Positions 55,994 to 63,802 of a stretch of DNA of 64,000 nt are shown here, piece by piece. The number at the start of each line of letters is the position of its first letter. Position 1 is the first letter of the stretch. The stretch comes from DASXKD01 sp963734725 (GTDB lineage: Bacteria > Actinomycetota > Actinomycetes > Streptosporangiales > Streptosporangiaceae), in contig CAVTIX010000020.1 of assembly GCA_963734725.1 (NCBI GenBank), positions 248,001-312,000 of the forward strand, in the 5' to 3' direction. A model generated the notes under the pieces. That model had not been told where the DNA came from. It saw only the letters and a program-made list of their open reading frames with translations, and searched no databases. The translations under genes and the position numbers were made by a program.

Positions 55994-56608
55994 TCAGCTG
56001 CCGGTGCACTGCGGGCTGGCTTGCACCAGGGCGACGCCGAGCCGGCGATCGCCTGGGCGGTGCACGTCCCCGGCACTGTTGGTGACCTGCAGGCCCACAC
56101 CAGCGCCGGGTGGCAGGGCCGAGGGATGGATGATCAAGAAGATGGATCGTTCCCGGAGGCGGCCGGGGTGCAGGCTATGCACCACCTTGCCCTGCAGGCC
56201 CTGGCCGGCGTTATACGCCCGGCACGGGTTCCGCCGGTCGTGGGAGGGGAAGAAGCGGACACTGGCCGGTACGCCATCGGCGCGGAGCGTGCTTTGTAGC
56301 CCGGCCGGATCACGCAGTTCGCGGATGGTGACAGCGACATTGCCGTCGGGCTGCTTGGCTACCGTCCAGGCCGCCAGCTGGGCGCCGGCGGGGTGATTGG
56401 GCGGGCTGCCGGCTGGCAGCAGCGCGGTCACGGCAAGGACCGCGGCCGCGGCGACGACGGCCACCGACAGCCCGCCCAGAGACCGCCGCGTGATCGTGCG
56501 CCGGCGTCTGCGGTCGCCTCGCTGGATGACATCGGCCGCGGTGAGCGGCCGGGCCTGGCGGGCGGCGCCCTCGGCCATCCGCTGCAATTCGCCTGTTAGA
56601 TCAAGCAC
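55994..56608 (-). CDS. Single-pass membrane protein next to the sigma gene
   Basis: A 204-residue protein with a basic cytoplasmic N terminus (MLDLTGELQRMAEGAARQAR, RGDRRRRRTITRRS), one membrane segment (LSVAVVAAAAVLAVTALLPA) and an extracytoplasmic domain with three cysteines. It overlaps the sigma gene stop by 8 bp. Gene order suggests an anti-sigma-like or sigma-controlled surface protein; no zinc-binding HxxxCxxC motif is seen. Confidence 0.6.
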   Translation of the reverse strand: MLDLTGELQRMAEGAARQARPLTAADVIQRGDRRRRRTITRRSLGGLSVAVVAAAAVLAVTALLPAGSPPNHPAGAQLAAWTVAKQPDGNVAVTIRELRDPAGLQSTLRADGVPASVRFFPSHDRRNPCRAYNAGQGLQGKVVHSLHPGRLRERSIFLIIHPSALPPGAGVGLQVTNSAGDVHRPGDRRLGVALVQASPQCTGS

Positions 56609-56968
56609 TGGGTACCTCCCGCTCCATTACCCGGCTAGGCTGCGACGTTTCCCGCAGGTAGGGCGCGAGGGCGGCCCGGCCGCGAGCCAGCCGCGCCTTG
56701 ACCGTCCCGGCCCGCACACCGGTCTCGGCGGCGATCTGATCGACCGTCAGGTCACACAGGTGGAACAAGACCAGCGCGCGGCGCTGCTCGGCGGGCACCT
56801 TGCGCAGGGCGTCAACGAACGCGACCCGGTCAGGGGTGGGCCCGGCGGTGGATTCCGGCCGGGCGGCCAGCAGCATCAGCCGGGCACCGTCACGGGCACG
56901 CCGCCACCGCGAGGCCGCGATCCGCCAGGCCGTGACACGGACCCACGCCTCGGGCGATCTGTTCCGGT
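56601..56968 (-). pseudogene. ECF sigma factor, 5'-truncated
   Basis: Starting at the junction, the frame reads DRNRSPEAWVRVTAWRIAAS and then region 4: ALRKVPAEQRRALVLFHLCD followed by QIAAETGVRAGTVKARLARG. Region 2 and the start codon lie beyond the junction and are missing, so no functional sigma factor can be made unless an internal ATG (56876) yields a lone region 4. Confidence 0.75.
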
Positions 56969-57703
56969 CCTAAGGTGTCCAGCCAGGTGGACCGGCGAAG
57001 CGTTGTCAATCCTCAGCAGGCACGGGCGTTGCTGGACGCCGTGCGGGCCCAGCAGCCCAGCGGGCCCCGGCTGGTCGCCTTCTTCGCGGTGATGTACTAC
57101 GCCGGACTCCGCCCGGAGGAAGCCATCAATCTCGCTATGGACAACGTCATCCTGCCGCCCCGGGTGTGGGACGAGGACAGCCAGCAGTGGCAGGACCCGA
57201 CCGACGACGAGGACTGGGGCGAGTTGCACCTGCACAGCGCAATGCCGGATGCGGGCAGCGAGTGGACCGATGACGGGAGCCCGCGGGAGCGACGGCAGCT
57301 CAAGCACCGGGCCGAGGGTGACACCCGGATCGTGCCGGTCCATCCTGAACTGACCAGGCTGCTCCGCGAGTACCTCGCCAGTTTCGACCCGACCGCGGAC
57401 GGCCGCCTGTTCGCCGGAGTCCGGGGCGGCGATCTGCCCACCATCACCTACCGCCGCGCCTGGGCCAGAGCCCGCCAGATAGTCCTCAGCCCGGTAGAGC
57501 AGGCCTCACCGCTGGCCCGGCGGCCCTACGACCTCCGGCACGCCTGCCTGTCCACCTGGCTGAACGGCGGCGTCTACCCAACTCAGGTAGCCGAATGGGC
57601 CGGGCACAGCGTGGACGTGCTGCTGCGCATCTACGCTAAGTGCATCGTGGGCCAGGATGAGCTCGCCAAGCGCCGGATCAGCGAGGCGCTGCGCCAGGAC
57701 TGA
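56969..57703 (+). pseudogene. int: Tyrosine recombinase (integrase), C-terminal catalytic part
   Basis: Complete catalytic domain of a tyrosine integrase: Arg in MYYAGLRPEEAINL, DLRHACLSTWLNGG (His-x-x-Arg), GHSVDVLLRIYAKC with the tyrosine nucleophile. Continues the N-terminal part at 53453-54133. A GTG at 56975 (VSSQVDRRSVV) could start translation of the catalytic domain alone, though with no obvious ribosome binding site. Confidence 0.85.
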
Positions 57704-57758
57704 CGTGACAGCCGCCGCCAACGAGCCCTCCGGACGGGCCGCAGCGGTGACCTCAATT

Positions 57759-57776
57759 TTTGGCACGTATTTGGCA
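57759..57776. promoter_or_regulatory. Right copy of the 18-bp arm-type site
   Basis: TTTGGCACGTATTTGGCA, identical to 43084-43101. It lies between int and the tRNA gene, the usual place for integrase arm sites. Confidence 0.65.
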
Positions 57777-57889
57777 CAGCGAGCCGCAGGTGACGGCCTC
57801 GGGCCGCATACAGCCGCATACCGCCGCAGAATGCAAGATCACGAGAGTCAGGCATTTCCGCAGGTCACAAGCCCTTACGTGCAGCTTTA

Positions 57890-57939
57890 GAGGGTGGGGC
57901 GGCTGGGACTCGAACCCAGGACCGGCGGATTATGAGTCC
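57890..57939. repeat. Right attachment site (within the tRNA 3' half)
   Basis: 50-bp copy of 42962-43011 with one mismatch, overlapping the tRNA from its 3' end to the anticodon stem. The element supplies this part of the tRNA and so keeps the gene whole. Confidence 0.9.
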
Positions 57940-57968
57940 GCTGCTCTGACCGGCTGAGCTACCGCCCC
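57896..57968 (-). tRNA. tRNA with CAU anticodon (Met, or Ile2 if modified)
   Basis: A 73-nt cloverleaf on the minus strand: acceptor GGGGCGG/CCGCCCC, D-stem GCTC/GAGC, anticodon stem GCGGA/TCCGC with loop CTCATAA (anticodon CAT), T-arm CTGGG-TTCGAGT-CCCAG. CCA is not encoded. CAU anticodons belong to methionine tRNAs or to lysidine-modified tRNA-Ile2; the sequence alone does not let me separate the elongator Met and Ile2 types with certainty. It is not the initiator type, whose acceptor end is unpaired. Confidence 0.9.
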
Positions 57969-58014
57969 GCGATGGGTGACCGCCCGTGCACCTTACCCCG
58001 ACAGCGTAAGACGG

Positions 58015-58614
58015 CTAGCGCAAGCTCATCTGGACCGCCATCGCGTGCTCGACCAGCGCGATGAGGGTCGCCTTGGTAGAAGCCCTGCTCCGGGCGTCAC
58101 ATTCCACGATGGGCACGCTGGGGCTCACCGACAGCGCCTCCTGGACGTCGGCGGTGTTGTGCGGGAACTTCCCGTGGAATCCGTTGATGCCCACGATGAA
58201 CGGAAGGCCAGCGGTCTCGAAGTAGTCAACTGCGGGGAAGGAGTCGGCCAGCCGCCGGGTGTCCACCAGGACCACCGCGCCGATGGCGCCCTGGATGAGG
58301 TCGTCCCACATGAACCAGAACCGGTGCTGGCCGGGCGTGCCGAACAGGTACAAGATCAGGCCGGCGTCCAGGGTCACCCGGCCGAAGTCCATCGCCACCG
58401 TGGTGGTGGTCTTGTCCGGCACGTGGGACAGGTCATCCACCCCGGCGCTCGCCGCGGTCATCACCGCCTCGGTGGTGAGCGGGGTGATCTCCGAGACCGA
58501 CCCGACGAAGGTCGTCTTGCCCACGCCGAAGCCGCCGGCGACGACGATCTTCACCGATGTCATCGCCGCCTCCTCCGCGTCTCGGAGAGGAGGTCTAGAG
58601 CTTGCGAAGTCCAC
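58015..58614 (-). CDS. cvnD: Conservon small GTP-binding protein (CvnD)
   Basis: A 199-residue Ras-like GTPase of actinomycete conservons. P-loop VVAGGFGVGKTTFVGSVSE, switch region (SHVPDKTTTTVAMDFGRVTL), G3-like YLFGTPGQHRF, and the base-recognition region VGINGFHG. The GTG at 58614 overlaps the cvnC end by 20 bp and gives the family N terminus VDFASS. Thought to relay signals from the CvnA kinase at the membrane; in Streptomyces such systems influence development and antibiotic production. Confidence 0.9.
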   Translation of the reverse strand: MDFASSRPPLRDAEEAAMTSVKIVVAGGFGVGKTTFVGSVSEITPLTTEAVMTAASAGVDDLSHVPDKTTTTVAMDFGRVTLDAGLILYLFGTPGQHRFWFMWDDLIQGAIGAVVLVDTRRLADSFPAVDYFETAGLPFIVGINGFHGKFPHNTADVQEALSVSPSVPIVECDARSRASTKATLIALVEHAMAVQMSLR

Positions 58615-59023
58615 TGAGCACCCTTTCGAGCAGGTTCAGGTCCGGGCGGCCCTGCGCGTGATCTAGCTGATGAACCCTGACCAGTCCCTCCACCGCCATG
58701 TCGGCGATGAGGACTCTGGCCACACCCAAAGGCATCCTGAGCACGGCAGATATCTCGGCTACCGAACGCCAGTCCCGGCAGAAGCCCAAGATGGCCTGAC
58801 ACTCCGGACTGAGGACCGACAGGTCGCGGGCCTCATAGTGAGAAGCAGCCACCATAGCTTCGATCTGAAGCTGGTACCGCGGCTTGGTGCGCCCGCCGGT
58901 CACCGCGTAGGGCCGGACCAGAGAACTCCCCGGGGTATCCGTCCCGCCCGAGCGCTTGCCGTTCAAGAACCCGTGCCGCCCGCCAGCTTGCGGCCAGTCA
59001 TCCCGGCCGGGCTCGGACATCAA
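58595..59023 (-). CDS. cvnC: Conservon DUF742 protein (CvnC)
   Basis: A 142-residue DUF742 protein with SSLVRPYAVTGGRTKPRY and the winged-helix-like C-terminal part (CRDWRSVAEISAVLRMPLGV, MAVEGLVRVH). Operon partner of cvnB and cvnD: 9 bp after cvnB, overlapping cvnD. In Streptomyces CvnC associates with the kinase and GTPase. Confidence 0.9.
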   Translation of the reverse strand: MMSEPGRDDWPQAGGRHGFLNGKRSGGTDTPGSSLVRPYAVTGGRTKPRYQLQIEAMVAASHYEARDLSVLSPECQAILGFCRDWRSVAEISAVLRMPLGVARVLIADMAVEGLVRVHQLDHAQGRPDLNLLERVLSGLRKL

Positions 59024-59032
59024 CCTCTCCTG

Positions 59033-59458
59033 TCACTGCCTGCCATCCTCCGACCGAAACGCGGCGCGCATGTCCGGGGTCAGCGCTCGGCCCACCCGCT
59101 CCACGAGCAGCGTCATCTCATAGGCCACCAGGCCCATGTCGCAATCAGCCGAGGCGAGCACAGCCAGGCTCGATCCGTCGCTGATCGCCATCACTAGCAG
59201 CAGTCCGCGCTGCATCTCCACGACCGTTTGGGTGACTGGGCCACCCTCGAACACTCGCGCAGCACCTTGCGTCAGGCTGGTCAGCCCCGAAGTTACGGCA
59301 GACAGCTGGTCAACCCGGTCTGACGGGAACCCGTTCGAGAATGCCAGCGGCAGACCATCGGCCGACACCACGATCGCATGAGCAACGGAAGCTACCCGCT
59401 CAACGAAGTTCGTGATCAGCCAGTTCAGGTCCTGGACCGGACGGGTTAGCGGGCTCAC
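59033..59458 (-). CDS. cvnB: Conservon roadblock/LC7 protein (CvnB)
   Basis: A 141-residue roadblock/LC7 fold protein: LNWLITNFVERVASVAHAIV, ADGLPLAFSNGFPSDRVDQL, VVEMQRGLLLVMAISDGSSL. Roadblock proteins act as regulators of small GTPases such as CvnD. GTG at 59458 is preceded by AAGGAG, which decides this start against an upstream in-frame start at 59530. Confidence 0.9.
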   Translation of the reverse strand: MSPLTRPVQDLNWLITNFVERVASVAHAIVVSADGLPLAFSNGFPSDRVDQLSAVTSGLTSLTQGAARVFEGGPVTQTVVEMQRGLLLVMAISDGSSLAVLASADCDMGLVAYEMTLLVERVGRALTPDMRAAFRSEDGRQ

Positions 59459-59517
59459 ACCCACTCCTTTCTGCGTGGCCTCAGCGTGACCACCTCTCCT
59501 CTGACGGCACGGGGCCG

Positions 59518-62496
59518 TCATGCAGCGCATAACACGTCATATAACGCAGTGTCGCCATCCTCCCCGCCAGTGGCCTCGTTGTCCTGCGCGGCGGCCCGCC
59601 CCTCGCGGACACCACGCTGGAAGTTGGCCAGGCGTTCCCTAGTCTGCGCCGCCGAACGAGCCGGTGCAGGCGAAGTGGGGGAAGTTCCACTGCCTACACC
59701 GCCTGGAACGAGGTTCGCCTGGGGCACGCGCTTGGGCAATCCCGCGACGGTCGTGCCGCCCGTGACCGGCGCATGCGCCATTTCCGCGGCTTCCCAGCCC
59801 TCGTCCGCCGGTGAGGCCCAGTCGCCGCCGGCCGGGGCGCTGGCCTCCTCGGTCCTAGCCGTGGGGGCGTCATCAGCGCCATGCCTGCTGCCGCGGCGGA
59901 ACCAATCGGACTCTACGGACTCGAAGATGGGCAGCCGGTTCTCTTCTCCCAGGCTCGCTGGTGGCGGCACTATGACGTCGTGCTGCGCCGCCTGAGTGAC
60001 TTCGGCGCCGAACGTGGGCACGCGCAGGCTGCCCTGGGCGTGGTCTATAGCCGGGCCGTCGTCCCCGCCGACGGGTGCGCTGAGGGAAGGGCCAGGACTA
60101 CTGGCGGCGCTGGCGAGGGCGTCATAGTCGGCCGCCGGGACGGTGCCGGTGTCCGCGTCGACCGCGGAGAACGCCCCGGTGTCGCCGAGGTCGGGACGCA
60201 GCGGCGCGAACTTGGGGGTACGGGCGGCGTTGACCGCCTCCATCGCGGCAGAACGGTCCTCGGGCTGGCCGGGTTCCGGCCAGTCGGCCAGGCGCGCCAG
60301 GCTGGTCGGTTCTGACTCCGCGCCGGGGGTCACGTCGAACCGGCGCAGCCCCGCCGGGGTCACGGTGGTCTCGTGGGCGATGACTTCGTCGGGGAGCCAG
60401 ACCAGGGCGGTCAGGCCGCCCATCGAGGCCGGGCGCAGCCGGACCCGGATGCCATGCCGGGCCGCCAGCCGGGCCACCACAAACAACCCCATCCGCCGGG
60501 ACACCGCCACATCCACCACCGGCGGATTATCCAGCCGCCAGTTCGCATGCGCCATCTCCTCAGCGCCCATCCCCACACCCTGATCAGTGATATCCAGCAA
60601 CACCCCGCCACTGTTCAACAAGTGCCCCGACACCGCCACCGGCGTCTGCGCCGCCGAAAACGACGTGGCATTCTCCGCCAGCTCCGCCAGCAAATGCACC
60701 ACATCATTAACCGCCTGCCCGCGCACCGCGATCCCCGGCTGCACGGTCAAACTCACCCGCTCATACTGCTCAATCTCCGACACCGCCGCCCGCAGCACAT
60801 CCACCAGCCCCACCGGGCCAGTCCACCGCCGCGACACCTCATGCCCCGCCAGCACCAGCAAGTTCTCACTATTACGCCGCATCCGCGTCGCCAGATGATC
60901 CATCTGGAACAAGTTCCCCAGCCGCTCGGAGTCCTGCTCCCCCTGCTCCAGATCATCAATCAACCGGATCTGCCGCTCCACCAGCGACTGCGACCGCCGC
61001 GACAGGTTCACAAACATCGCGTTCACATTCCCGCGCAACGCCGCCTCGTTCGCCGCCAGCCGCACCGCCTCCCGGTGCACCTGATCAAACGCCCGCGCCA
61101 CCTCACCAATCTCATCCGTCGAATCCACATCAATCGGCTCGACGTCCAATTTGGTGCTGGCGCCTTCCCCCTCACTCATCTTGCGCACCGTCTCCGGCAG
61201 CCGTACCCCCGCCACCTCGAGGGCGCCGGCGCGCAGCCGGCGCAGCGGCCGCACCATCGACCGGGCCACCACGACGGTGAAGAACAGGGCCAGGCCGAGG
61301 ACGAGGAGGATCGCCGCGCCGGTGATGATGGCGGTGGTCACGGCCTGGTTCCGCAGCGACGACGCCCGCTCGGTGATCCCCTTGACCAGGCTCCGCTCCA
61401 CGGCGCCCATCTGGAAGTTGATGATGTGCGTCATGGCGCCGTACCAGTCGTCGGCGTTGGTCTGGTCGCCCACCAGGTTGCGGTTGGTGGCCTGCAGCGA
61501 GATCGCCTGCTGCTCCTCGTTCGGCGCCAGGAAGGCGTTGGGCCCGGTCCCGCTGCTGTTCCAGAGCTGGCGCTGGGCGGCGGTGGCGGTCAGGTTGAAC
61601 TCGGCCAGGTTCGCCGCCTGGTCCGACTGGGCGGTGGTGAGCGCATTCAGGGCCTCGGCGGACAGCGAGTGCTGGATCAGCGCCGCGGCGAGGACCGCGC
61701 GCTGCTCGGAGGCGTCCTCCTTCATGTGCGACACCAGGCCGAGCACCCGGACGCCCTGGGCCAGCGTCGCGTCGCTGGCGCCCTGGCTGGTGGCATCCTC
61801 CAGAACCAGCAGGTCATCGATAAGGTCGCTGTACTTCCGCACCACCACCAGGGCGGGCAGGCTGCTGTTCGTGGCCGCCTGCCGCAGCGCGTCGAGCAGG
61901 CCCAGCTCAGACAGCGCGGTCGTCGCCTCCTGCTGCGTCTGCGCCGGGAACGAGTCGCCGATCTCTGCGAGCTGGTCCTTGACCACCGACGCCGCCTGGT
62001 CGGTCTGCTTTTGCTGGCCGCGGACCACGGTGAACGCCACGCTGTCCGCCGCGCCCGGCGCGGCCCGGCCGCCCGCGCGACCGAGCGCGATGTAGTAGAC
62101 GGTCTGGTCCCGCTCGTCCTCCAGCCGCTGGGCGAGGGCGGTGATGTCGGAACTGAGCGTGGTCAGCTGCAGCACGCGCTGGTAAGCCAGGGCGCTTTGC
62201 ACCGACGACGCGATGCGGATACCGCCGAGGGCCACGGCGGTCAGGGTCGGGATGGTGATCAGCAGCAGCAGCCGCGACCGCACTCGCCAGTTCTTCAGCG
62301 CCCGGCGGGACGCGGGATGGGCCTGCGGTGTCGGGACGTGCCCGTTACCGTCTGCCTGCCCGGCGCCCTCGGGCCTGCTTAGGCCCAAGCCTGGCGACGC
62401 CTCTGCCCCGTCTTTGCCAAACGCCGACCCGGTCCCCCCGTCGTCGCCCGCTGCCTCGGGGGCGGCGGGAGCGATATTGCTACTACGGGACTGCAC
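59518..62496 (-). CDS. cvnA: Conservon sensor histidine kinase (CvnA), nitrate/nitrite-sensing type
   Basis: A 992-residue membrane kinase. Residues 1-70 are disordered and cytoplasmic; TM1 is LLLLITIPTLTAVALGGIRI (about 75-95); a NIT-type helical extracytoplasmic sensor of about 290 residues follows; TM2 is TTAIITGAAILLVLGLALFF (about 390-412); then HAMP, a coiled dimerisation segment and an HATPase_c domain (VVHLLAELAENATSFSAAQT, LDITDQGVGMG, MGLFVVARLAARHGI). The last 260 residues are a disordered acidic/Pro-rich tail. No classical phospho-histidine box is seen, as usual for CvnA. First gene of the conservon. Codon use in the kinase core (about 60460-61140) differs from its flanks. Confidence 0.9.
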   Translation of the reverse strand: MQSRSSNIAPAAPEAAGDDGGTGSAFGKDGAEASPGLGLSRPEGAGQADGNGHVPTPQAHPASRRALKNWRVRSRLLLLITIPTLTAVALGGIRIASSVQSALAYQRVLQLTTLSSDITALAQRLEDERDQTVYYIALGRAGGRAAPGAADSVAFTVVRGQQKQTDQAASVVKDQLAEIGDSFPAQTQQEATTALSELGLLDALRQAATNSSLPALVVVRKYSDLIDDLLVLEDATSQGASDATLAQGVRVLGLVSHMKEDASEQRAVLAAALIQHSLSAEALNALTTAQSDQAANLAEFNLTATAAQRQLWNSSGTGPNAFLAPNEEQQAISLQATNRNLVGDQTNADDWYGAMTHIINFQMGAVERSLVKGITERASSLRNQAVTTAIITGAAILLVLGLALFFTVVVARSMVRPLRRLRAGALEVAGVRLPETVRKMSEGEGASTKLDVEPIDVDSTDEIGEVARAFDQVHREAVRLAANEAALRGNVNAMFVNLSRRSQSLVERQIRLIDDLEQGEQDSERLGNLFQMDHLATRMRRNSENLLVLAGHEVSRRWTGPVGLVDVLRAAVSEIEQYERVSLTVQPGIAVRGQAVNDVVHLLAELAENATSFSAAQTPVAVSGHLLNSGGVLLDITDQGVGMGAEEMAHANWRLDNPPVVDVAVSRRMGLFVVARLAARHGIRVRLRPASMGGLTALVWLPDEVIAHETTVTPAGLRRFDVTPGAESEPTSLARLADWPEPGQPEDRSAAMEAVNAARTPKFAPLRPDLGDTGAFSAVDADTGTVPAADYDALASAASSPGPSLSAPVGGDDGPAIDHAQGSLRVPTFGAEVTQAAQHDVIVPPPASLGEENRLPIFESVESDWFRRGSRHGADDAPTARTEEASAPAGGDWASPADEGWEAAEMAHAPVTGGTTVAGLPKRVPQANLVPGGVGSGTSPTSPAPARSAAQTRERLANFQRGVREGRAAAQDNEATGGEDGDTALYDVLCAA

Positions 62497-62702
62497 GCGT
62501 CATGACCTCTCAGGGGGATGCCATGGGGAACTAGGGGCTAACCCTAACCGCAAAACGGCGCGCAGACAGCGATTCCCGCATCAGACGGGGGCCTTGAGGT
62601 AACGGAAGTATGCCGAGCGCTCGCTGCCAGTAGGGTACTGTCTGGCGCTACGGTCCGTTCCGAAGTGTCCGCAAGTGTCCCCCATGCCCGCCAAGGAGAG
62701 TT

Positions 62703-63782
62703 ATGAGGCTCCTCGCAGGCCCTGGCCAGGCCCGCTGGGGTGGTCGGGCGGGCCGCCCGGTGCGCTGGGCGGCGGGTGTGGCGGCCGCCGTCACAGGCCT
62801 GATCCTGGTGGCCGGCTGCCAGTTCCCAGGCGCCGGATCATCGGCCGGCTCCAGCCCGACCGCGTCGGGCACCATCACCGTCGTGGCGCCTCCGGGGGTG
62901 GCCGACGCTCCCCTGTATATCGGCATCAGGGACGGGCTCTTCACCCGGGCCGGCCTGACCGTCAAGGTCGTTCCCTCGTCGTCGGCGCAACAGGCGTTGT
63001 CGGCAAGGCAGGAGGTGGCCGCGCTCGGCAACGGCAGCGCCGACATCGTCTTCGCGGACTACTCCGACATGTTCTACGCCCAGGAGCTGAAGCCCTCGCC
63101 GCATCTGCTCACCGTGGCCGACGGTTACGACGCGGGGCCCGGTGTGATGGAGATCCTCACCCTGCCCGGCTCAAGCATCGTTTCGCCGAAAGACCTGGCC
63201 GGCAAGACGATCGGGACCGACCAGCCCCAGTTGATGCCCCCCACGGGCCGCGGGGGGCATCCCCGCCCTTACAGCCAGGACACCTTGGCCGCCTGGTCGG
63301 TGCTCCAGAGCGACAACGTGGACCAAGCCACGATCCACTGGGACCCCATGCCGGCCACCCAACTGCTCGACGCCCTGAAGTCCCATCAGGTGGATGCGAT
63401 TCTGGCCACCGAGCCGACCATCTACGAGGCGGAGAGCCAGCTTGGCGCGGTGCCCGTCCTCGACGCCTGCACCGGGGCGACCGCGAACCTGCCGCTGTAC
63501 GGCTACTTCACCAATAAGGCCTATGCCGACCGGAATGCCCGAGTGTTGACCGCCTTCCGGGCCGCGCTGGAGAAGGCGCAGGCCCAGGCGAGCATGGCGG
63601 CGCCGCTGCAGACCGCGCTGACCAAGAGCGCGGGCCTGAAGCCGCAGACCGCGGCCCTGGTCACCTTCGGCACCTACCCCACCACGCTGTCGCCGCCGAA
63701 CATCCAGCGCGTGGTCAACCTGTTGTTCTTCTTCAACACCCTGGGCGCCACGCTTAACGTGCCGTCCCTCGTGTTCAAATAA
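62703..63782 (+). CDS. NMT1/THI5-like solute-binding lipoprotein
   Basis: A 359-residue ABC-transporter substrate-binding lipoprotein: signal with lipobox LVAGC (Cys about 39), then the type-2 periplasmic binding fold (ADAPLYIGIRDGLFTRAGLT, SARQEVAALGNGSADIVFAD, SPKDLAGKTIGTDQP, AILATEPTIYEAESQLG). Family members bind thiamin-precursor pyrimidines, sulfonates or nitriles; ligand unknown. Permease and ATPase genes are not seen nearby. ATG at 62703 follows AAGGAGAG. An unusual palindromic insertion encodes MPPTGRGGHP at about 178-187. Confidence 0.85.
   Translation: MRLLAGPGQARWGGRAGRPVRWAAGVAAAVTGLILVAGCQFPGAGSSAGSSPTASGTITVVAPPGVADAPLYIGIRDGLFTRAGLTVKVVPSSSAQQALSARQEVAALGNGSADIVFADYSDMFYAQELKPSPHLLTVADGYDAGPGVMEILTLPGSSIVSPKDLAGKTIGTDQPQLMPPTGRGGHPRPYSQDTLAAWSVLQSDNVDQATIHWDPMPATQLLDALKSHQVDAILATEPTIYEAESQLGAVPVLDACTGATANLPLYGYFTNKAYADRNARVLTAFRAALEKAQAQASMAAPLQTALTKSAGLKPQTAALVTFGTYPTTLSPPNIQRVVNLLFFFNTLGATLNVPSLVFK
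63233..63261. repeat. 29-bp palindrome inside the binding-protein gene
   Basis: GATGCCCCCC (63233-63242) pairs perfectly with GGGGGGCATC (63252-63261) around ACGGGCCGC. The resulting Pro/Gly-rich loop interrupts a region otherwise made of fold-typical sequence and keeps the frame. Confidence 0.75.
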
Positions 63783-63802
63783 CCCGCGGCCGGGACCGCG
63801 CG

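Larger units (their letters stand above)
54134..56968. mobile_element. 2.8-kb insertion splitting the integrase gene
   Basis: Joining 54133 to 56969 restores a continuous integrase frame (VLKWTA-PKVSSQVDRRSVV). The insert holds a 3'-truncated IS982 transposase at its left edge, a lipoprotein gene, a membrane protein gene and a 5'-truncated ECF sigma gene at its right edge. No clear target duplication is seen. The truncation of genes at both edges suggests that it is a fragment of another locus brought in with or by the IS982 copy. Confidence 0.8.
42962..57939. mobile_element. Genomic island integrated at a tRNA gene (decayed integrative element)
   Basis: Bounded by a 50-bp direct repeat (attL 42962-43011, attR 57890-57939; one mismatch) that is the 3' part of the tRNA gene at 57896-57968. 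The int gene lies next to the tRNA, preceded by an xis-like gene, and an 18-bp arm-type repeat sits just inside each end. Content: RelBE-type pair, DUF899 gene, secreted protein, IS110, Tn554-like element, small helix-turn-helix gene, xis, int (split). No rep, tra or phage structural genes are seen, so it is a remnant or a non-autonomous island rather than a full actinomycete integrative conjugative element. Confidence 0.85.

Noticed and set aside
60373..62382. Long open frame on the plus strand, about 669 codons
   Set aside because: Antisense to cvnA, rich in His/Arg/Gly/Pro as expected from the complement of a high-GC gene, no homology visible, and cvnA is clearly real.
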